Of a stretch of DNA of 32,678 nucleotides, positions 1-8,531 are shown piece by piece. The notes below the pieces were generated by a model. The model saw only the letters and a program-made list of their open reading frames with translations. It was not told where the DNA came from and did not search any database. The DNA comes from Macondimonas sp045864775. Lineage in GTDB: Bacteria > Pseudomonadota > Gammaproteobacteria > UBA5335. Each line of letters opens with the position of its first letter. Position 1 is the stretch's first letter. The DNA is taken from positions 1-32,678 of the forward strand of contig BTVR01000004.1 in the NCBI GenBank assembly GCA_045864775.1, given 5' to 3'. Position numbers and translations under genes: made by a program.

Positions 1-55
1 CACACCGCCCCCTTCCTGCCCTGGGCAGGGTGGGGGAAAGGGCGTCTTCGACGCC
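1..55. repeat. GC-rich repeat B, copy 1
   Basis: A run of CCGCCCCCTTCC is followed by a short GCCC/GGGC hairpin, then GGGGTGGGGGAAAGG and a small GC inverted repeat. Closely similar blocks lie at 13771-13826 and 24897-24952, and a degenerate inverted one lies around 27996-28030 that shares GCGTCTTCGACGC with this copy. The function is unknown. The window edge falls at its left end. Confidence 0.6.
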
Positions 56-387
56 AGGGCGCGGCACCATGTCGGTGCAGCCGGCCGAACGAGGGTTTAT
101 CCCCATGCAAAGGCAGGCAATGATTGGTGACGCGAACGGGTCTTTGCTACTCAAACTGTCGCCAACTTGCTACAATTTGGCGACTGTGGACGCTCACCTG
201 GTGATGCCAGTTGTCACCAGTTGGGCCGTCCAGCGCCGGAGGCGCTGCCGAGAGGGATTGACGCCCGAATGGGGCGAGACAAGGCCGTGGCCGCAGGCTC
301 GATGCGGAGCACGAAAGCCCGTCCCGGCGTAGCCGGGCGAGCATGGGCAGGGAGCATTTTTTAAGCCGTAATTAGCCGAAACCACTA
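56..387. other. Intergenic region without a convincing gene
   Basis: Open frames here overlap one another on both strands, lack a ribosome binding site and match nothing I recognise. The stretch holds two palindromic dyads (126-218) and a CCCGGC/GCCGGG hairpin at 323-337 with a TTTTTT run at 357-362, possibly a weak terminator for rightward transcription entering from outside. After that comes the promoter/operator of the first gene. Confidence 0.5.
126..218. repeat. Two 40-bp-class dyad elements (cluster 1)
   Basis: The second unit, 179-218, starts GGCGAC and ends GTCACC exactly 40 bp later; its interior contains CACCTGGTGATG, close to the core of other copies. The first unit, 126-163, runs from GGTGAC to GTCGCC over 38 bp, so it is a shortened or degenerate copy. 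The same family recurs at 8106, 13724, 19516, 21727, 22473 and 29408. Confidence 0.7.
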
Positions 388-415
388 CCAAAATATAGTG
401 TTTTGGCGATACAAT
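388..415 (+). promoter_or_regulatory. Operator and promoter of the first operon
   Basis: CCAAAATATAGTGTTTTGG (388-406) is a 19-bp dyad with six-base arms CCAAAA/TTTTGG. A possible -10 element, TACAAT, follows at 410-415. The dyad matches sites at 835, 4032, 9690, 19825 and 31610, so it probably binds the same repressor. Confidence 0.6.
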
Positions 416-462
416 GTGAGTCGTTTTTGACTATGACCGACCCGAACGAAAACAGGACGAGC

Positions 463-834
463 ATGAAACTTCCTCCATGTAGTCCCGAGAACAGCATTCT
501 GGAGGGCGATCTAGAGCTGGCCGTACTTCAAAAAACCCTTGACAAGCTCAAGGTGATGGAAACGCCAGTGGGCTTCTATGTCGTCGTTCTCTTGAAGTGG
601 GCTGAGGGAAAAGAGTGGTATTTGACAACCCGACGTGACCGGAACATGCCGAAGGTTTTCAAGGACTTGAAACGTATGAACGATCATCTGCGCGAGGCTT
701 ATCCGACCGATAGCTTCGAGCTGTTCCGCAACCAGGAACTGCCGCCGCGACCGAAGTCGGCCAAGCCAGCGCAAAGCTCGAAGGCGAAGCCGGCACGCAC
801 CGCGCGCAAGACCAAAAAAGGGGGTGAACACTGA
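463..834 (+). CDS. Hypothetical protein with basic C-terminal tail
   Basis: I do not recognise this 123-residue protein. It is mixed alpha/beta in appearance, with a WAEGKEWYLTTRRDR stretch in the middle. It ends in about 30 residues rich in Lys, Arg, Pro and Ala (PKSAKPAQSSKAKPARTARK), which looks disordered and nucleic-acid binding. I chose ATG 463 because AGGA sits five bases upstream. ATG 433 in the same frame would lie almost at the predicted transcription start, and a TTG at 403 lies inside the operator. The gene precedes virB1 and its stop is followed at once by a second copy of the operator, so the two may be regulated by the same protein but transcribed separately. A role in conjugation is only inferred from position. 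Confidence 0.6.
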   Translation: MKLPPCSPENSILEGDLELAVLQKTLDKLKVMETPVGFYVVVLLKWAEGKEWYLTTRRDRNMPKVFKDLKRMNDHLREAYPTDSFELFRNQELPPRPKSAKPAQSSKAKPARTARKTKKGGEH

Positions 835-853
835 CCAAAATATGGTATATTGG
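835..853 (+). promoter_or_regulatory. Operator overlapping extended -10 promoter of virB1
   Basis: CCAAAATATGGTATATTGG is a 19-bp dyad starting three bases after the preceding stop codon. It contains TGGTATATT, which reads as an extended -10 element (TGn followed by TATATT, 846-851). A repressor bound here would block RNA polymerase directly. The same AATATGGTATATT string recurs at 9714-9726 upstream of virB7. Confidence 0.65.
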
Positions 854-885
854 TAGCCGTTTCCTCGCTAAAGGGAGTCGGTTAC

Positions 886-1650
886 ATGCTGGATTTCATG
901 GTCTTGGCGCAGCAATGCGCCCCTACGGTGGCCCCGCAGACGATGGCGGCCGTCGTGCAAGTCGAATCGAGCTTCAACCCCTACGCCATCGGCGTGGTGG
1001 GCGGAAGGCTCCAACGTCAACCCAAGTCGCAAGCGGAAGCTGTTGCGACGGCCAAGGCTCTTGAAGCCGCTGGCTGGAACTTCTCGGTAGGGGTTGCCCA
1101 GGTCAACCGCTACAACCTGCCGAAATACTCCCTCACCTACGAAGAAGCCTTCGAGCCGTGCGCGAACGTCCGCGTCGGCTCGAAGATTCTCGAAGACTGC
1201 TACACGCGGGCCTTGCCCCGCACCGAGGGCGACCGGCAACGGGCGCTGCACTCGGCCTTCTCCTGCTACTACTCGGGCAACTTCACGCGCGGCTTCCGGC
1301 CTGACAAGGCCGGCGAGCCGTCGTATGTGCAAAAGGTCTTGGCGCAAGCCAACGTCGAGGCGAAGCCGATCCCGGTCGTTCCGTCGATCGCGCCGGGCGC
1401 AGCACGCCCGCAGCGCGTGACGGCGGCCGGCACCGGGCCGGTCAAGGTGACGGCCCAGGGCGCGAGCGATGGGCCGCCTGCCGATCATGCCCCGGTGCTG
1501 CTGCGCCGGGAGAGCGAAGCGCCCGCGCAGCTCAAGCCCGTGGTGACAGGCGCATCCGCCGCGGCGGATCTGCCTGTCGCCAAGGATGACGCGAAGGCCA
1601 GCCAGGGCGAGCAACCGGCGCAGCCGGCGCGCTCGGCCATTGTCTTCTGA
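886..1650 (+). CDS. virB1: VirB1-type lytic transglycosylase
   Basis: This 254-residue protein is a VirB1-family peptidoglycan transglycosylase that would open the murein for assembly of the type IV secretion channel. The SLT fold is visible at the N-terminus: QVESSFNPYAIGVVGG carries the likely catalytic Glu27, and SVGVAQVNRYN and SAFSCYYSGN match later motifs of the family. The C-terminal hundred residues are Ala/Pro-rich linker without a clear domain. ATG 886 is preferred over an in-frame TTG at 850 because GGGAG lies ten bases upstream and the TTG falls inside the promoter. No strong signal peptide is visible, which is unusual for a periplasmic enzyme. Topoisomerase follows 12 bp downstream. 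Confidence 0.9.
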   Translation: MLDFMVLAQQCAPTVAPQTMAAVVQVESSFNPYAIGVVGGRLQRQPKSQAEAVATAKALEAAGWNFSVGVAQVNRYNLPKYSLTYEEAFEPCANVRVGSKILEDCYTRALPRTEGDRQRALHSAFSCYYSGNFTRGFRPDKAGEPSYVQKVLAQANVEAKPIPVVPSIAPGAARPQRVTAAGTGPVKVTAQGASDGPPADHAPVLLRRESEAPAQLKPVVTGASAAADLPVAKDDAKASQGEQPAQPARSAIVF

Positions 1651-1662
1651 GGGGGGCACACG

Positions 1663-4020
1663 ATGAAGCTCATGGTCGTGGAAAGCCCCAACAAGGTGAA
1701 GAAGATCGAATCCATCCTCGGCGACGGCTGGAAAGTCGTCGCCAGCGTGGGCCATGTCCGCGACCTGCCGAAGCACGACATCGGCCTGGAAGCGCCCGAC
1801 TTCGCCTTGCAGTACGAATACATCCCTCCGGCCCAGGTACAGGGCCGGACGTTCCCAGGCGGCGAGGAACGAGTCGCCCGCATCCGCGCCCTGTCCGGCA
1901 GGGCGGACATGATCTTTCTGGCAACCGATCCCGACCGAGAGGGCGAGGCCATCGCGTGGCACCTGAAAGACGCCCTCGGCCTGGACGAAGGCGACTACGA
2001 ACGGGTGACGTTCGATGAAATCACCGAGAAGGCGATTCGGGCGGCACTGTCGCAGGCGCGCAAGATCGACGCCGATCTTGTGCAGGCCCAGGAAGCACGG
2101 CGGGCGCTGGATCGCATCGTCGGCTATCTGGTGTCGCCGCTGCTATCGAACATGCTCGGGCAAAACCTGTCGGCCGGCCGCGTGCAAAGCGTGGCCGTGC
2201 GACTGGTCGTTGACCTGGAGCGCCGCATCGTGGCGTTCAAGAAGACGAACCACTTCGGCGCGGTGGTGAAGTTCGACGGCGGCGTGTGGAAAGCGGAGTG
2301 GGACACGAAGCCATTCATCACCGAGGACGTGCCCTATGTCCTCGATGAAGCCCTGGCGAAGCAGGCCGCAGGCTGCCGCCAGTTCAAGGTGCTGGACTCC
2401 GGCACCGACACGGCGCGCGAAGCGCCGCCGTCGTGCTTCTCGACCTCGCTCATGCTGCAAGCCGCGAGTGTCACGCTAAAGCGCGATCCCGAGCTGACGG
2501 CGAAGGATGCGCAAAAGCTGTTCGAGCAAGGCGCGATCACCTACATCCGCACCGACAGCGTGAACATCAGCGACGAGGCCATCGCCGAGGTGCGCGCCTA
2601 CGCCGAAGGGCAGGGCTGGAAGCTGCCGGACGCGCCGCGCAAGTTCAAGACGAAGGCGGGCGCGCAAGAGGCGCACGAGGCCATCAGGCCGGCCCATATC
2701 GACGTGCTGGAAGCCGGCGAGGACGAGCATCAGCGCAAGCTCTATGCGCTCATCTGGAAGCGGACGGTTGCCTCGCAACTGGCCGATGCCCGCTACAAGG
2801 TGAACAGCGTCACCTTGGAAGCGACCGATGGCGCGAAGCCGTTCCAGTTCAAGGCCAAGGGCCGTACCCTGATTGAACAGGGATGGCGAGTGCTGACGGC
2901 GAAGGACGCGGTGGAAGACAAGACGGACGACGAGGCCGAGGACAGCGCCGGCAAGGTGCCGGTGCTCGATGTCGGCAGCGCGAAGCAGGCCGACAGCGGC
3001 GAGCTGCTGCGCAAGGTGACGAAGGCACCGCCGCGCTTCACGAAAGCGAGTCTCATCAAGAAGCTGGAAGACGAAGGCATCGGCCGCCCGGCGACCTATC
3101 CCGCGATCATGGGCAACATCATGGCGCGCGGCTACCTTGTCGAAGACAAGCGTTATCTGGTGCCGACCGAGACAGGCACCATCCTGGTGGAACATCTGGT
3201 GAAGGCCGGCTTCGAGTTCATGGAACTGGCTTTCACGCGCGAGCTGGAATCGCAGCTCGACCGCATCGCCGAAGGCGAGCGCGAGTACCTGGACGTGGTG
3301 GCCCCGGCCTACGATCAGTTGAAGGCCGAGCTGGACGCCATCGCCCAGGGCGGCGACTTCAAGCCGCGCTTCGCGTGCCCGAAGTGCAGCGCCGGGCTGC
3401 GCAAGTACCAGAAGCCCGGCAAGCTGCCGATCTGGTACTGCACGAACGACGAATGCAAGACCTTCCTGGACGACGTGGACGGCAAGCCGGTGGAACGCAA
3501 GGAACACCCGTGCCCGAAGTGCTCCACGCCCCTGCGGCGGTACAAGAAGAAGGCGGGCGGCCTGGGGTGGTTCTGCCCGACCGACGACTGCAAGACGTTC
3601 ATGGACGACGACAAGGGGCGGCCGGTGGAACCGAAGGTTCACCCGTGCCCGAAATGCAGCTCGCCGCTGCGGCGCTTCCAGAAGAAGGACAAGGAAAGCG
3701 GCAAGCCCATCAAGGGCGCGTTCGCGTGGTTCTGCACGAACGATGAGTGCAAGACCTTCCTGGACGACGAGAAGGGCCAGCCGGTGGCGATCAAGACGGC
3801 CCCTTGCCCGTCCTGCGGCAAGCCGATGTATCGCCGCAAGGGCCAGTACGGCTACTGGTGGGGTTGCAGCGGCTTCAAAGACGGCTGCAAGGTCATCATG
3901 GACGATCAGGCCGGCAAGCCTGTACCGAAGCAGGCGAAGGGCGCAAAGCCCGCAGCCAAGGCGGCGGTGAAGCGCGCGGCGGCACCTACGCGGCTTGTTC
4001 TCAAGACGCCAAAAAAGTAG
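1663..4020 (+). CDS. Type IA DNA topoisomerase with four C-terminal zinc ribbons
   Basis: This 785-residue enzyme relaxes or decatenates DNA through a 5'-phosphotyrosine intermediate. The Toprim domain is at the start, with VVESPNK (Glu7) and ATDPDREGEAIAWHL (Asp89, Asp91). The catalytic tyrosine is Tyr294 in GAITYIRTDSVNISDEA, and QEAHEAIRP follows. Four Cys4 ribbons begin near residues 572, 617, 662 and 714. The first three share a CPKC...WxC...CKTF(L/M)DD pattern, so they look like internal duplications; the last is CPSCGKPM...WWGC. Sequence style is nearer to TopA than TopB. It is translated close behind virB1. Plasmid type IA enzymes of this kind (compare TraE of IncP) accompany conjugation systems and may resolve strands during transfer; the exact role here is inferred. 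Confidence 0.9.
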   Translation: MKLMVVESPNKVKKIESILGDGWKVVASVGHVRDLPKHDIGLEAPDFALQYEYIPPAQVQGRTFPGGEERVARIRALSGRADMIFLATDPDREGEAIAWHLKDALGLDEGDYERVTFDEITEKAIRAALSQARKIDADLVQAQEARRALDRIVGYLVSPLLSNMLGQNLSAGRVQSVAVRLVVDLERRIVAFKKTNHFGAVVKFDGGVWKAEWDTKPFITEDVPYVLDEALAKQAAGCRQFKVLDSGTDTAREAPPSCFSTSLMLQAASVTLKRDPELTAKDAQKLFEQGAITYIRTDSVNISDEAIAEVRAYAEGQGWKLPDAPRKFKTKAGAQEAHEAIRPAHIDVLEAGEDEHQRKLYALIWKRTVASQLADARYKVNSVTLEATDGAKPFQFKAKGRTLIEQGWRVLTAKDAVEDKTDDEAEDSAGKVPVLDVGSAKQADSGELLRKVTKAPPRFTKASLIKKLEDEGIGRPATYPAIMGNIMARGYLVEDKRYLVPTETGTILVEHLVKAGFEFMELAFTRELESQLDRIAEGEREYLDVVAPAYDQLKAELDAIAQGGDFKPRFACPKCSAGLRKYQKPGKLPIWYCTNDECKTFLDDVDGKPVERKEHPCPKCSTPLRRYKKKAGGLGWFCPTDDCKTFMDDDKGRPVEPKVHPCPKCSSPLRRFQKKDKESGKPIKGAFAWFCTNDECKTFLDDEKGQPVAIKTAPCPSCGKPMYRRKGQYGYWWGCSGFKDGCKVIMDDQAGKPVPKQAKGAKPAAKAAVKRAAAPTRLVLKTPKK

Positions 4021-4029
4021 AAAAACGCT

Positions 4030-4185
4030 CGCCAAAATATACTATTTTGGCGCGGCCTGTTGTATAATCCGGCAGGCACGGATAACGGGGAGAACATTGC
4101 AGCATGAACTAGATTGGACGCTTTTCAACCGGCTTGCCGGCCGGCCTACCGGCTACCTTTTTCTTTCACTTCAGGAGCAAATGAA
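4030..4185 (+). promoter_or_regulatory. Operator, promoter and structured leader of virB2
   Basis: The best copy of the operator lies here: arms CGCCAAAATA (4030-4039) and TATTTTGGCG (4043-4052) are perfect complements around TAC. A consensus -10 TATAAT follows at 4063-4068. The leader of roughly 110 bases has a strong CCGGCTTGCCGGCCGG hairpin near 4130-4155 and a two-codon ATGAACTAG at 4104, then AGGAGC ahead of virB2. The perfect dyad suggests this is the strongest repressor site and controls the main channel operon. Confidence 0.7.
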
Positions 4186-4491
4186 ATGACGACTGCTACC
4201 ACTTCCAACAACCGCATGGCCGTGATGCTCGGCTTCCTGGTGATGGCCGCGCTGTTCGCGGCCGAGCCGGCGCTCGCGCAGACTGGCGGGCTGGACAAGG
4301 TGAACACCTTCATGGACAACGTGCTGGCCGTGCTGCGCGGCGTGTCCATCACGACCGTGACCATCGCCATCATGTGGGCGGGCTACAAGTTCCTGTTCAA
4401 GCATGCCGACATCGCCGAGGTCGGCAAGATTCTGGCCGGTGGTCTGCTCATCGGCGGCGCGGCCGAGCTGGCCCGCTACCTCCTGTCCTAA
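4186..4491 (+). CDS. virB2: VirB2 major pilin
   Basis: This 101-residue precursor fits the T-pilus/conjugative pilin family. A long signal sequence ends near AALFAAEPALAQ|TGG (cut around residue 32). Two hydrophobic helices follow, ISTTVTIAIMWAGYKF-like in the middle and ILAGGLLIGGAAELARYLL at the end, with a short positively charged loop FKHAD between them. ATG 4186 is preceded by AGGAGC; an ATG five bases earlier stops after two codons. It is the first gene of the virB2-B6 unit and VirB3 starts 15 bp after its stop. Confidence 0.9.
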   Translation: MTTATTSNNRMAVMLGFLVMAALFAAEPALAQTGGLDKVNTFMDNVLAVLRGVSITTVTIAIMWAGYKFLFKHADIAEVGKILAGGLLIGGAAELARYLLS

Positions 4492-4506
4492 GCGGGAGGT
4501 CACGCG

Positions 4507-4830
4507 ATGTCGGCACCAATGGATGACTTCGATCCGCGCGATCCGCTGTTCAAGGGTTGCACCCGGCCGGCCATGCTGTTCGGCGTCCCGTTGGTGCCGC
4601 TCGCAGTGGTCGGCGGGGTGGTGGTTCTCATCAGCGTGTGGACGACGATCCTGTTCGCCTTCACGCTGATTCCCATCGTGATAACGATGCGGATCATCGC
4701 CAAATCGGACGATCAGCAATTCAGGCTCTTGGGCCTGAAATTCGTGTTCCGGGTCATCAACCGCAACAAGAACGGGCGCTTCTGGAAGGCATCGGCCTAC
4801 AGCCCGATTGCCTTCACGAAACGCAAGTGA
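4507..4830 (+). CDS. virB3: VirB3 inner-membrane channel protein
   Basis: This 107-residue protein matches VirB3 in size, position and layout. A short soluble N-terminus (DDFDPRDPLFKGCTRPAMLFGVP) runs into hydrophobic segments VPLAVVGGVVVLISVWTTIL and LFAFTLIPIVITMRIIA. A cytoplasmic tail contains the family-like stretch DQQFRLLGLKFVFRV. VirB3 normally works with the VirB4 ATPase, whose gene follows nine bases downstream. GGGAGG provides the ribosome binding site. Confidence 0.88.
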   Translation: MSAPMDDFDPRDPLFKGCTRPAMLFGVPLVPLAVVGGVVVLISVWTTILFAFTLIPIVITMRIIAKSDDQQFRLLGLKFVFRVINRNKNGRFWKASAYSPIAFTKRK

Positions 4831-4839
4831 GAGGGACTT

Positions 4840-7374
4840 ATGTCTGCCCTGCCAAAACCTAAATACTTCGACCAAGTGAACAATGAAAGGGCGGTTGCGC
4901 CCTTCATTCCGTACAGCAGCCATGTGTCGCCGAACACCATCGTCACGACGCAGGGCGATTTCCTGCGCGTGTGGCGCGTGGCCGGCATCAGCTTCGAGAC
5001 GGCAGAGCCGGACGAGATTCTGCGGCGCAAGGAACAACTCAACACGCTGCTGCGCTCCATCGCTACCAGCAACGTGGCGCTGTGGACGCACAACGTCCGC
5101 CGCCGCACGTCGGACAGGCTCAAGGGCGTGTACGACAACGACTTTTGCCGCGAGCTGGATCGCAAGTATTACGACAGCTTCGTGGGCTATCGCATGATGG
5201 CGAACGAGCTGTATCTGACGGTCATCTACCGGCCGAATCCGTCGCGGATCGGCAAGGCGATGGCGAAGTCGGCGCGGCGAACCGTCGATGAAATCCTCAA
5301 GGATCAGAAGGCGGCCATCCGCAAGCTGGACGACATCGCCTATCAGATCGAGGCCAGCATGCGCCGCTACGGCACCGACGAGAAGACCGGCATCGAGGAA
5401 CTGCGCACCTATGAGGACGAGAACGGCATCGTGTGCTCGCAGGCGCTGGAGTTCTTGAACTTCCTGGTGTCCGGCGAGTGGCAGAAGGTGCGCGTGCCGG
5501 CCGGGCCGCTGAACGCTTACCTGGGCACGGCCTGGGTGTTCGTGGGCGCGGAGACTATCGAAATCCGCTCGCCGACGAAGACGCGCTACGCGATGGGCAT
5601 CGACTTCAAGGACTACTCGGCGCACACCGAGCCGGGCATCTTGAACGGCCTGCTGTACGAGGATTACGAGTACGTCATCACGCAGTCGTTCAGCTTCATG
5701 AGCAAGCGCGATGGCAAGGACTTCCTGGAGCGGCAGCAACGCCAGTTGATGAACGCCGAGGACGGCAGCGCGACGCAAATCGCGGAAATGACGCAGGCCA
5801 TTGACGAGCTGATTCAAGGTCAGTTCGTCATGGGCGAGTACCACTACTCGCTGCTGGTCTTCGGCGAGACGGTCGAGAAGGTGCGCCGCAACACCACGTC
5901 GGCCATGACGATCATTCAGGACAGGGGTTTTCTGTCCGCCTTGATCGCCACGGCGACCGACTCGGCTTTCTACGCGCAATTGCCGTGCAATTGGTCGTAC
6001 CGGCCGCGCGTGGCCGGCTTGACCAGCAAGAACTTTGCGGGCCTGTGCAGCTTCCACAACTTCCGCGCCGGCAAACGCGACGGCAACCCGTGGGGGCAGG
6101 CCGTGACGCTGTTCAAGACGCCTTCGGGCCAGCCGCTGTATTTCAACTTCCACTACTCGAAGGGCGACGAAGACGCCTTCGACAAGAAGGTGCTCGGCAA
6201 TACCCGCGTCATCGGCCAGTCCGGTGCGGGTAAGACGGTGCTGCTGAACATGCTTCTGTGCCAGTCGCAGAAATACAAGCCGCGCTCGCCTGTCGGCTTC
6301 ACGACGGTGTTCTTCGACAAGGATCGCGGCGCGGAGCTGCTGATTCGCGCCATCGGCGGCAAGTATCTGGCCGTCAGGAACGGCCAGCCAACCGGTTTCA
6401 ATCCGTTCCAGATGGAAGCCAACGAGACGAACATCCTGTTCCTGGAGAAGCTGATTCGCGTCCTGGTGTCGGCCGGTGGCGAGCGCGTCACCACGGCGGA
6501 CGATGCGCGCATCAGTCATGCGGTGCGAACCGTCATGAAGATGCCGAAGGAGATTCGCCGGCTGTCGGTGGTGTTGCAGAACATCACCGAGGGCACCGAC
6601 AAGGAAGACCGCGAAAACAGCGTGGCGAAGCGCCTCGCGCGGTGGTGCGTCGATGACGGCCACGGCAAGCGTGGCCCGTTCTGGTGGGTGCTGGACAACG
6701 CGACCGACCTCATCGACTTCACCACCCACGCGAACTATGGCTTCGACGGCACGCACTTCCTGGACAACAACGACGTGCGGACGCCGATTTCCATGTACCT
6801 GCTGCATCGCATGGATTCGGTCATCGACGGCCGCCGCTTCGTCTATTTCATGGACGAGGCTTGGAAGTGGGTCGATGCCGAGGCGTTCGCGGACTTCGCG
6901 GGCGACAAGCAATTGACCATTCGCAAGCAAAACGGCCTCGGCGTGTTCGCTACGCAAATGCCTAGCAGCATGTTGAAGTCGAAGATTGCCGCCTCCCTGG
7001 TGCAACAGGTGGCGACGGAAATCTACCTGCCTAACCCGAAGGCGGACTTCACCGAATACACCGAGGGCTTCAAATGCACGCCCTCGGAGTTTGAAATCAT
7101 CAAGACGATGGGTGAAGAAAGCCGCATGTTCCTGGTGAAGCAAGGCCATCAGTCGATGATCGGCCGCTTCGATCTGAGCGACGTTAAAGACGCTGACGGG
7201 AACACGGTAATTGGCTTCGGCGATGAACTCGCCATTTTGTCGGGCAGCTCCGATAACGTCGAACTGCTCGATGAAATCCTCGCCGAAGTCGGCGATGACC
7301 CGGAAGTGTGGGTTCCCGTGTTCCACCAGCGCCGCAAGGCGCGGGTGGCGTCCTCTAAGCAGCAAGAAAGGTGA
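4840..7374 (+). CDS. virB4: VirB4 ATPase
   Basis: This 844-residue cytoplasmic-face ATPase powers pilus biogenesis and substrate transfer. The N-terminal half is the CagE/TrbE/VirB domain. The C-terminal half has Walker A GQSGAGKTVLL near residues 458-468 and Walker B FVYFMDEAWKW near residue 668, with the family's IRKQNGLGVFATQMPSS stretch soon after. Length is normal for the family. It is translated nine bases after virB3 and four bases ahead of virB5. The very long opposite-strand reading frame across this gene is only a by-product of its GC-rich third positions. Confidence 0.95.
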   Translation: MSALPKPKYFDQVNNERAVAPFIPYSSHVSPNTIVTTQGDFLRVWRVAGISFETAEPDEILRRKEQLNTLLRSIATSNVALWTHNVRRRTSDRLKGVYDNDFCRELDRKYYDSFVGYRMMANELYLTVIYRPNPSRIGKAMAKSARRTVDEILKDQKAAIRKLDDIAYQIEASMRRYGTDEKTGIEELRTYEDENGIVCSQALEFLNFLVSGEWQKVRVPAGPLNAYLGTAWVFVGAETIEIRSPTKTRYAMGIDFKDYSAHTEPGILNGLLYEDYEYVITQSFSFMSKRDGKDFLERQQRQLMNAEDGSATQIAEMTQAIDELIQGQFVMGEYHYSLLVFGETVEKVRRNTTSAMTIIQDRGFLSALIATATDSAFYAQLPCNWSYRPRVAGLTSKNFAGLCSFHNFRAGKRDGNPWGQAVTLFKTPSGQPLYFNFHYSKGDEDAFDKKVLGNTRVIGQSGAGKTVLLNMLLCQSQKYKPRSPVGFTTVFFDKDRGAELLIRAIGGKYLAVRNGQPTGFNPFQMEANETNILFLEKLIRVLVSAGGERVTTADDARISHAVRTVMKMPKEIRRLSVVLQNITEGTDKEDRENSVAKRLARWCVDDGHGKRGPFWWVLDNATDLIDFTTHANYGFDGTHFLDNNDVRTPISMYLLHRMDSVIDGRRFVYFMDEAWKWVDAEAFADFAGDKQLTIRKQNGLGVFATQMPSSMLKSKIAASLVQQVATEIYLPNPKADFTEYTEGFKCTPSEFEIIKTMGEESRMFLVKQGHQSMIGRFDLSDVKDADGNTVIGFGDELAILSGSSDNVELLDEILAEVGDDPEVWVPVFHQRRKARVASSKQQER

Positions 7375-7378
7375 AATC

Positions 7379-8098
7379 ATGAAGATGAAGGCTCTTGTCG
7401 CTGCGCTCGCCATCACGATGGCGGGCGCGGCCAGCGCGCAAATCCCGGTAACGGATGGCGCTTCCATCGCGCAGCAGGTTTCGGCGCAGAACGAAACCAT
7501 CGCCAAGTGGAAGATGCAGTACGACCAGATGACCAGCCAAATCAACCAGATGAAGCAGCAGTACGAATCGCTGACTGGTTCGCGTGGCCTGGGCAACATC
7601 CTGAACAATCCGGCGCTGCGCGAGTACCTGCCGAGCGACTGGCAGGGCGTCTATGACTCGGTGAAGTCGGGCGGCTATGCCGGCCTGAGCGGCCGGGCGG
7701 CCTCGATCTACTCGCAGTCGAAGATTTTCGACTCGTGCGCGCACATCACGGTCAGCGACCAGAAGAAGCTGTGCGAGGCGCGGGCCGTGAAGTCGGCCCA
7801 GGATCAGGCTTTCGCCCTGGATGCCTACGACAAGGCGAAGTCGCGGCTCAACCAGATTGACAGCCTCATGGCGAAGATCAACGACACGCCCGACCCGAAG
7901 GCCATCGCCGAGCTGCAAGGCCGGATCGCCGCCGAACAGGCAATGATCCAGAACGAGCAAACGAAGCTCCAGCTTTACGCGATGGTGGCCCAGGCCGAGG
8001 ACAAGATTCAGCAGCAGCAGCAGCGTGAATTGCAGGCCCGCACCTGGGCGGCCCGCAAGGGCATTCAGGCAACGCCGATCACGTTCGGCACGCCGTAA
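7379..8098 (+). CDS. virB5: VirB5 minor pilin
   Basis: This 239-residue secreted protein fits VirB5, the pilus-tip adhesin. A clean signal peptide ends at ITMAGAASAQ (about residue 21). The first mature helix is glutamine-rich (MQYDQMTSQINQMKQQYESLTG), typical of VirB5/TraC. The C-terminal half is a long helix (AELQGRIAAEQAMIQNEQTKLQLY broken by charged turns), with the Gln run EDKIQQQQQREL. There are two Cys residues (SCAH, KLCEA) that could form a disulfide. ATG 7379 follows the virB4 stop by four bases. Confidence 0.88.
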   Translation: MKMKALVAALAITMAGAASAQIPVTDGASIAQQVSAQNETIAKWKMQYDQMTSQINQMKQQYESLTGSRGLGNILNNPALREYLPSDWQGVYDSVKSGGYAGLSGRAASIYSQSKIFDSCAHITVSDQKKLCEARAVKSAQDQAFALDAYDKAKSRLNQIDSLMAKINDTPDPKAIAELQGRIAAEQAMIQNEQTKLQLYAMVAQAEDKIQQQQQRELQARTWAARKGIQATPITFGTP

Positions 8099-8105
8099 TG
8101 GCAAT

Positions 8106-8192
8106 GGTGACGCCGGCGAGGATCTCGCCGGCGTCTTGCGTCACCATCCTTTGGTGACAACTTTTCGACCTGGCCAGCTCGGCCCCGTCACC
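8106..8192. repeat. Two 40-bp dyad elements (cluster 2)
   Basis: Units at 8106-8145 and 8153-8192 each run GGTGAC-N28-GTCACC and are separated by seven bases. The first has an additional internal GCCGGCGAG/CTCGCCGGC dyad; the second carries the CTGGCCAGCTCGG core seen at 21727 and 29408. They fill the gap between virB5 and eex. Confidence 0.85.
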
Positions 8193-8211
8193 AACGATAG
8201 GAGAGTGACCG

Positions 8212-8520
8212 ATGAAGAAAAACGTAGTGATGATGCTTGCAGCAGTCGCGGCCCTGGCCCTGGCCGGCTGCAAGGAAGACAAGCCGCAGGAGGTCGTGCA
8301 GACGGTCGAGTGGTTCAAGGAGCACAAGGCCGAGCGCGAAGCGCAGCTCGCCAAGTGCAAGTCGAACCCTGGCGAGCTGGCCGCAACGCCCAACTGCGTC
8401 AACGCCAGCCGCGCCGATTCGTCTTCGACCTGGAGCGCACGCGGCGGGGCGATCAAGGTAGCGCCTCTTTCCGCTCCGTCTTCGGCCGCTCCGGCCAAGA
8501 CCGAGGGCAACAACAAATAG
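8212..8520 (+). CDS. eex: EexN-type entry-exclusion lipoprotein
   Basis: This 102-residue lipoprotein has signal peptide MKKNVVMMLAAVAALALAGC with lipobox LAGC (Cys20). The following QTVEWFKEHKAEREAQLAKC and NPGELAATPNCVNA match the EexN entry-exclusion family, which blocks redundant uptake of the same plasmid by cells already carrying it. The tail is Ser/Ala-rich and probably disordered. In other VirB-type plasmids an exclusion gene also lies between virB5 and virB6, which supports the call. AGGAG precedes ATG 8212, directly after the second dyad element. Confidence 0.85.
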   Translation: MKKNVVMMLAAVAALALAGCKEDKPQEVVQTVEWFKEHKAEREAQLAKCKSNPGELAATPNCVNASRADSSSTWSARGGAIKVAPLSAPSSAAPAKTEGNNK

Positions 8521-8531
8521 GACGGTGACTT

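Noticed and set aside
30..332. 100-codon plus-strand frame near the left edge
   Set aside because: Begins in repeat B, crosses both dyad elements, and has no ribosome binding site.
4104..4112. Two-codon reading frame ATGAACTAG in the virB2 leader
   Set aside because: GGGGAG lies upstream, so ribosome loading is conceivable, but a six-base coding unit cannot be supported from sequence alone.
4171..7608. 1145-codon open frame on the minus strand
   Set aside because: It lies antisense to virB2, virB3, virB4 and the start of virB5, which have clear motifs; it has low-complexity His/Arg/Val composition typical of the opposite strand of GC-rich genes and no domain.
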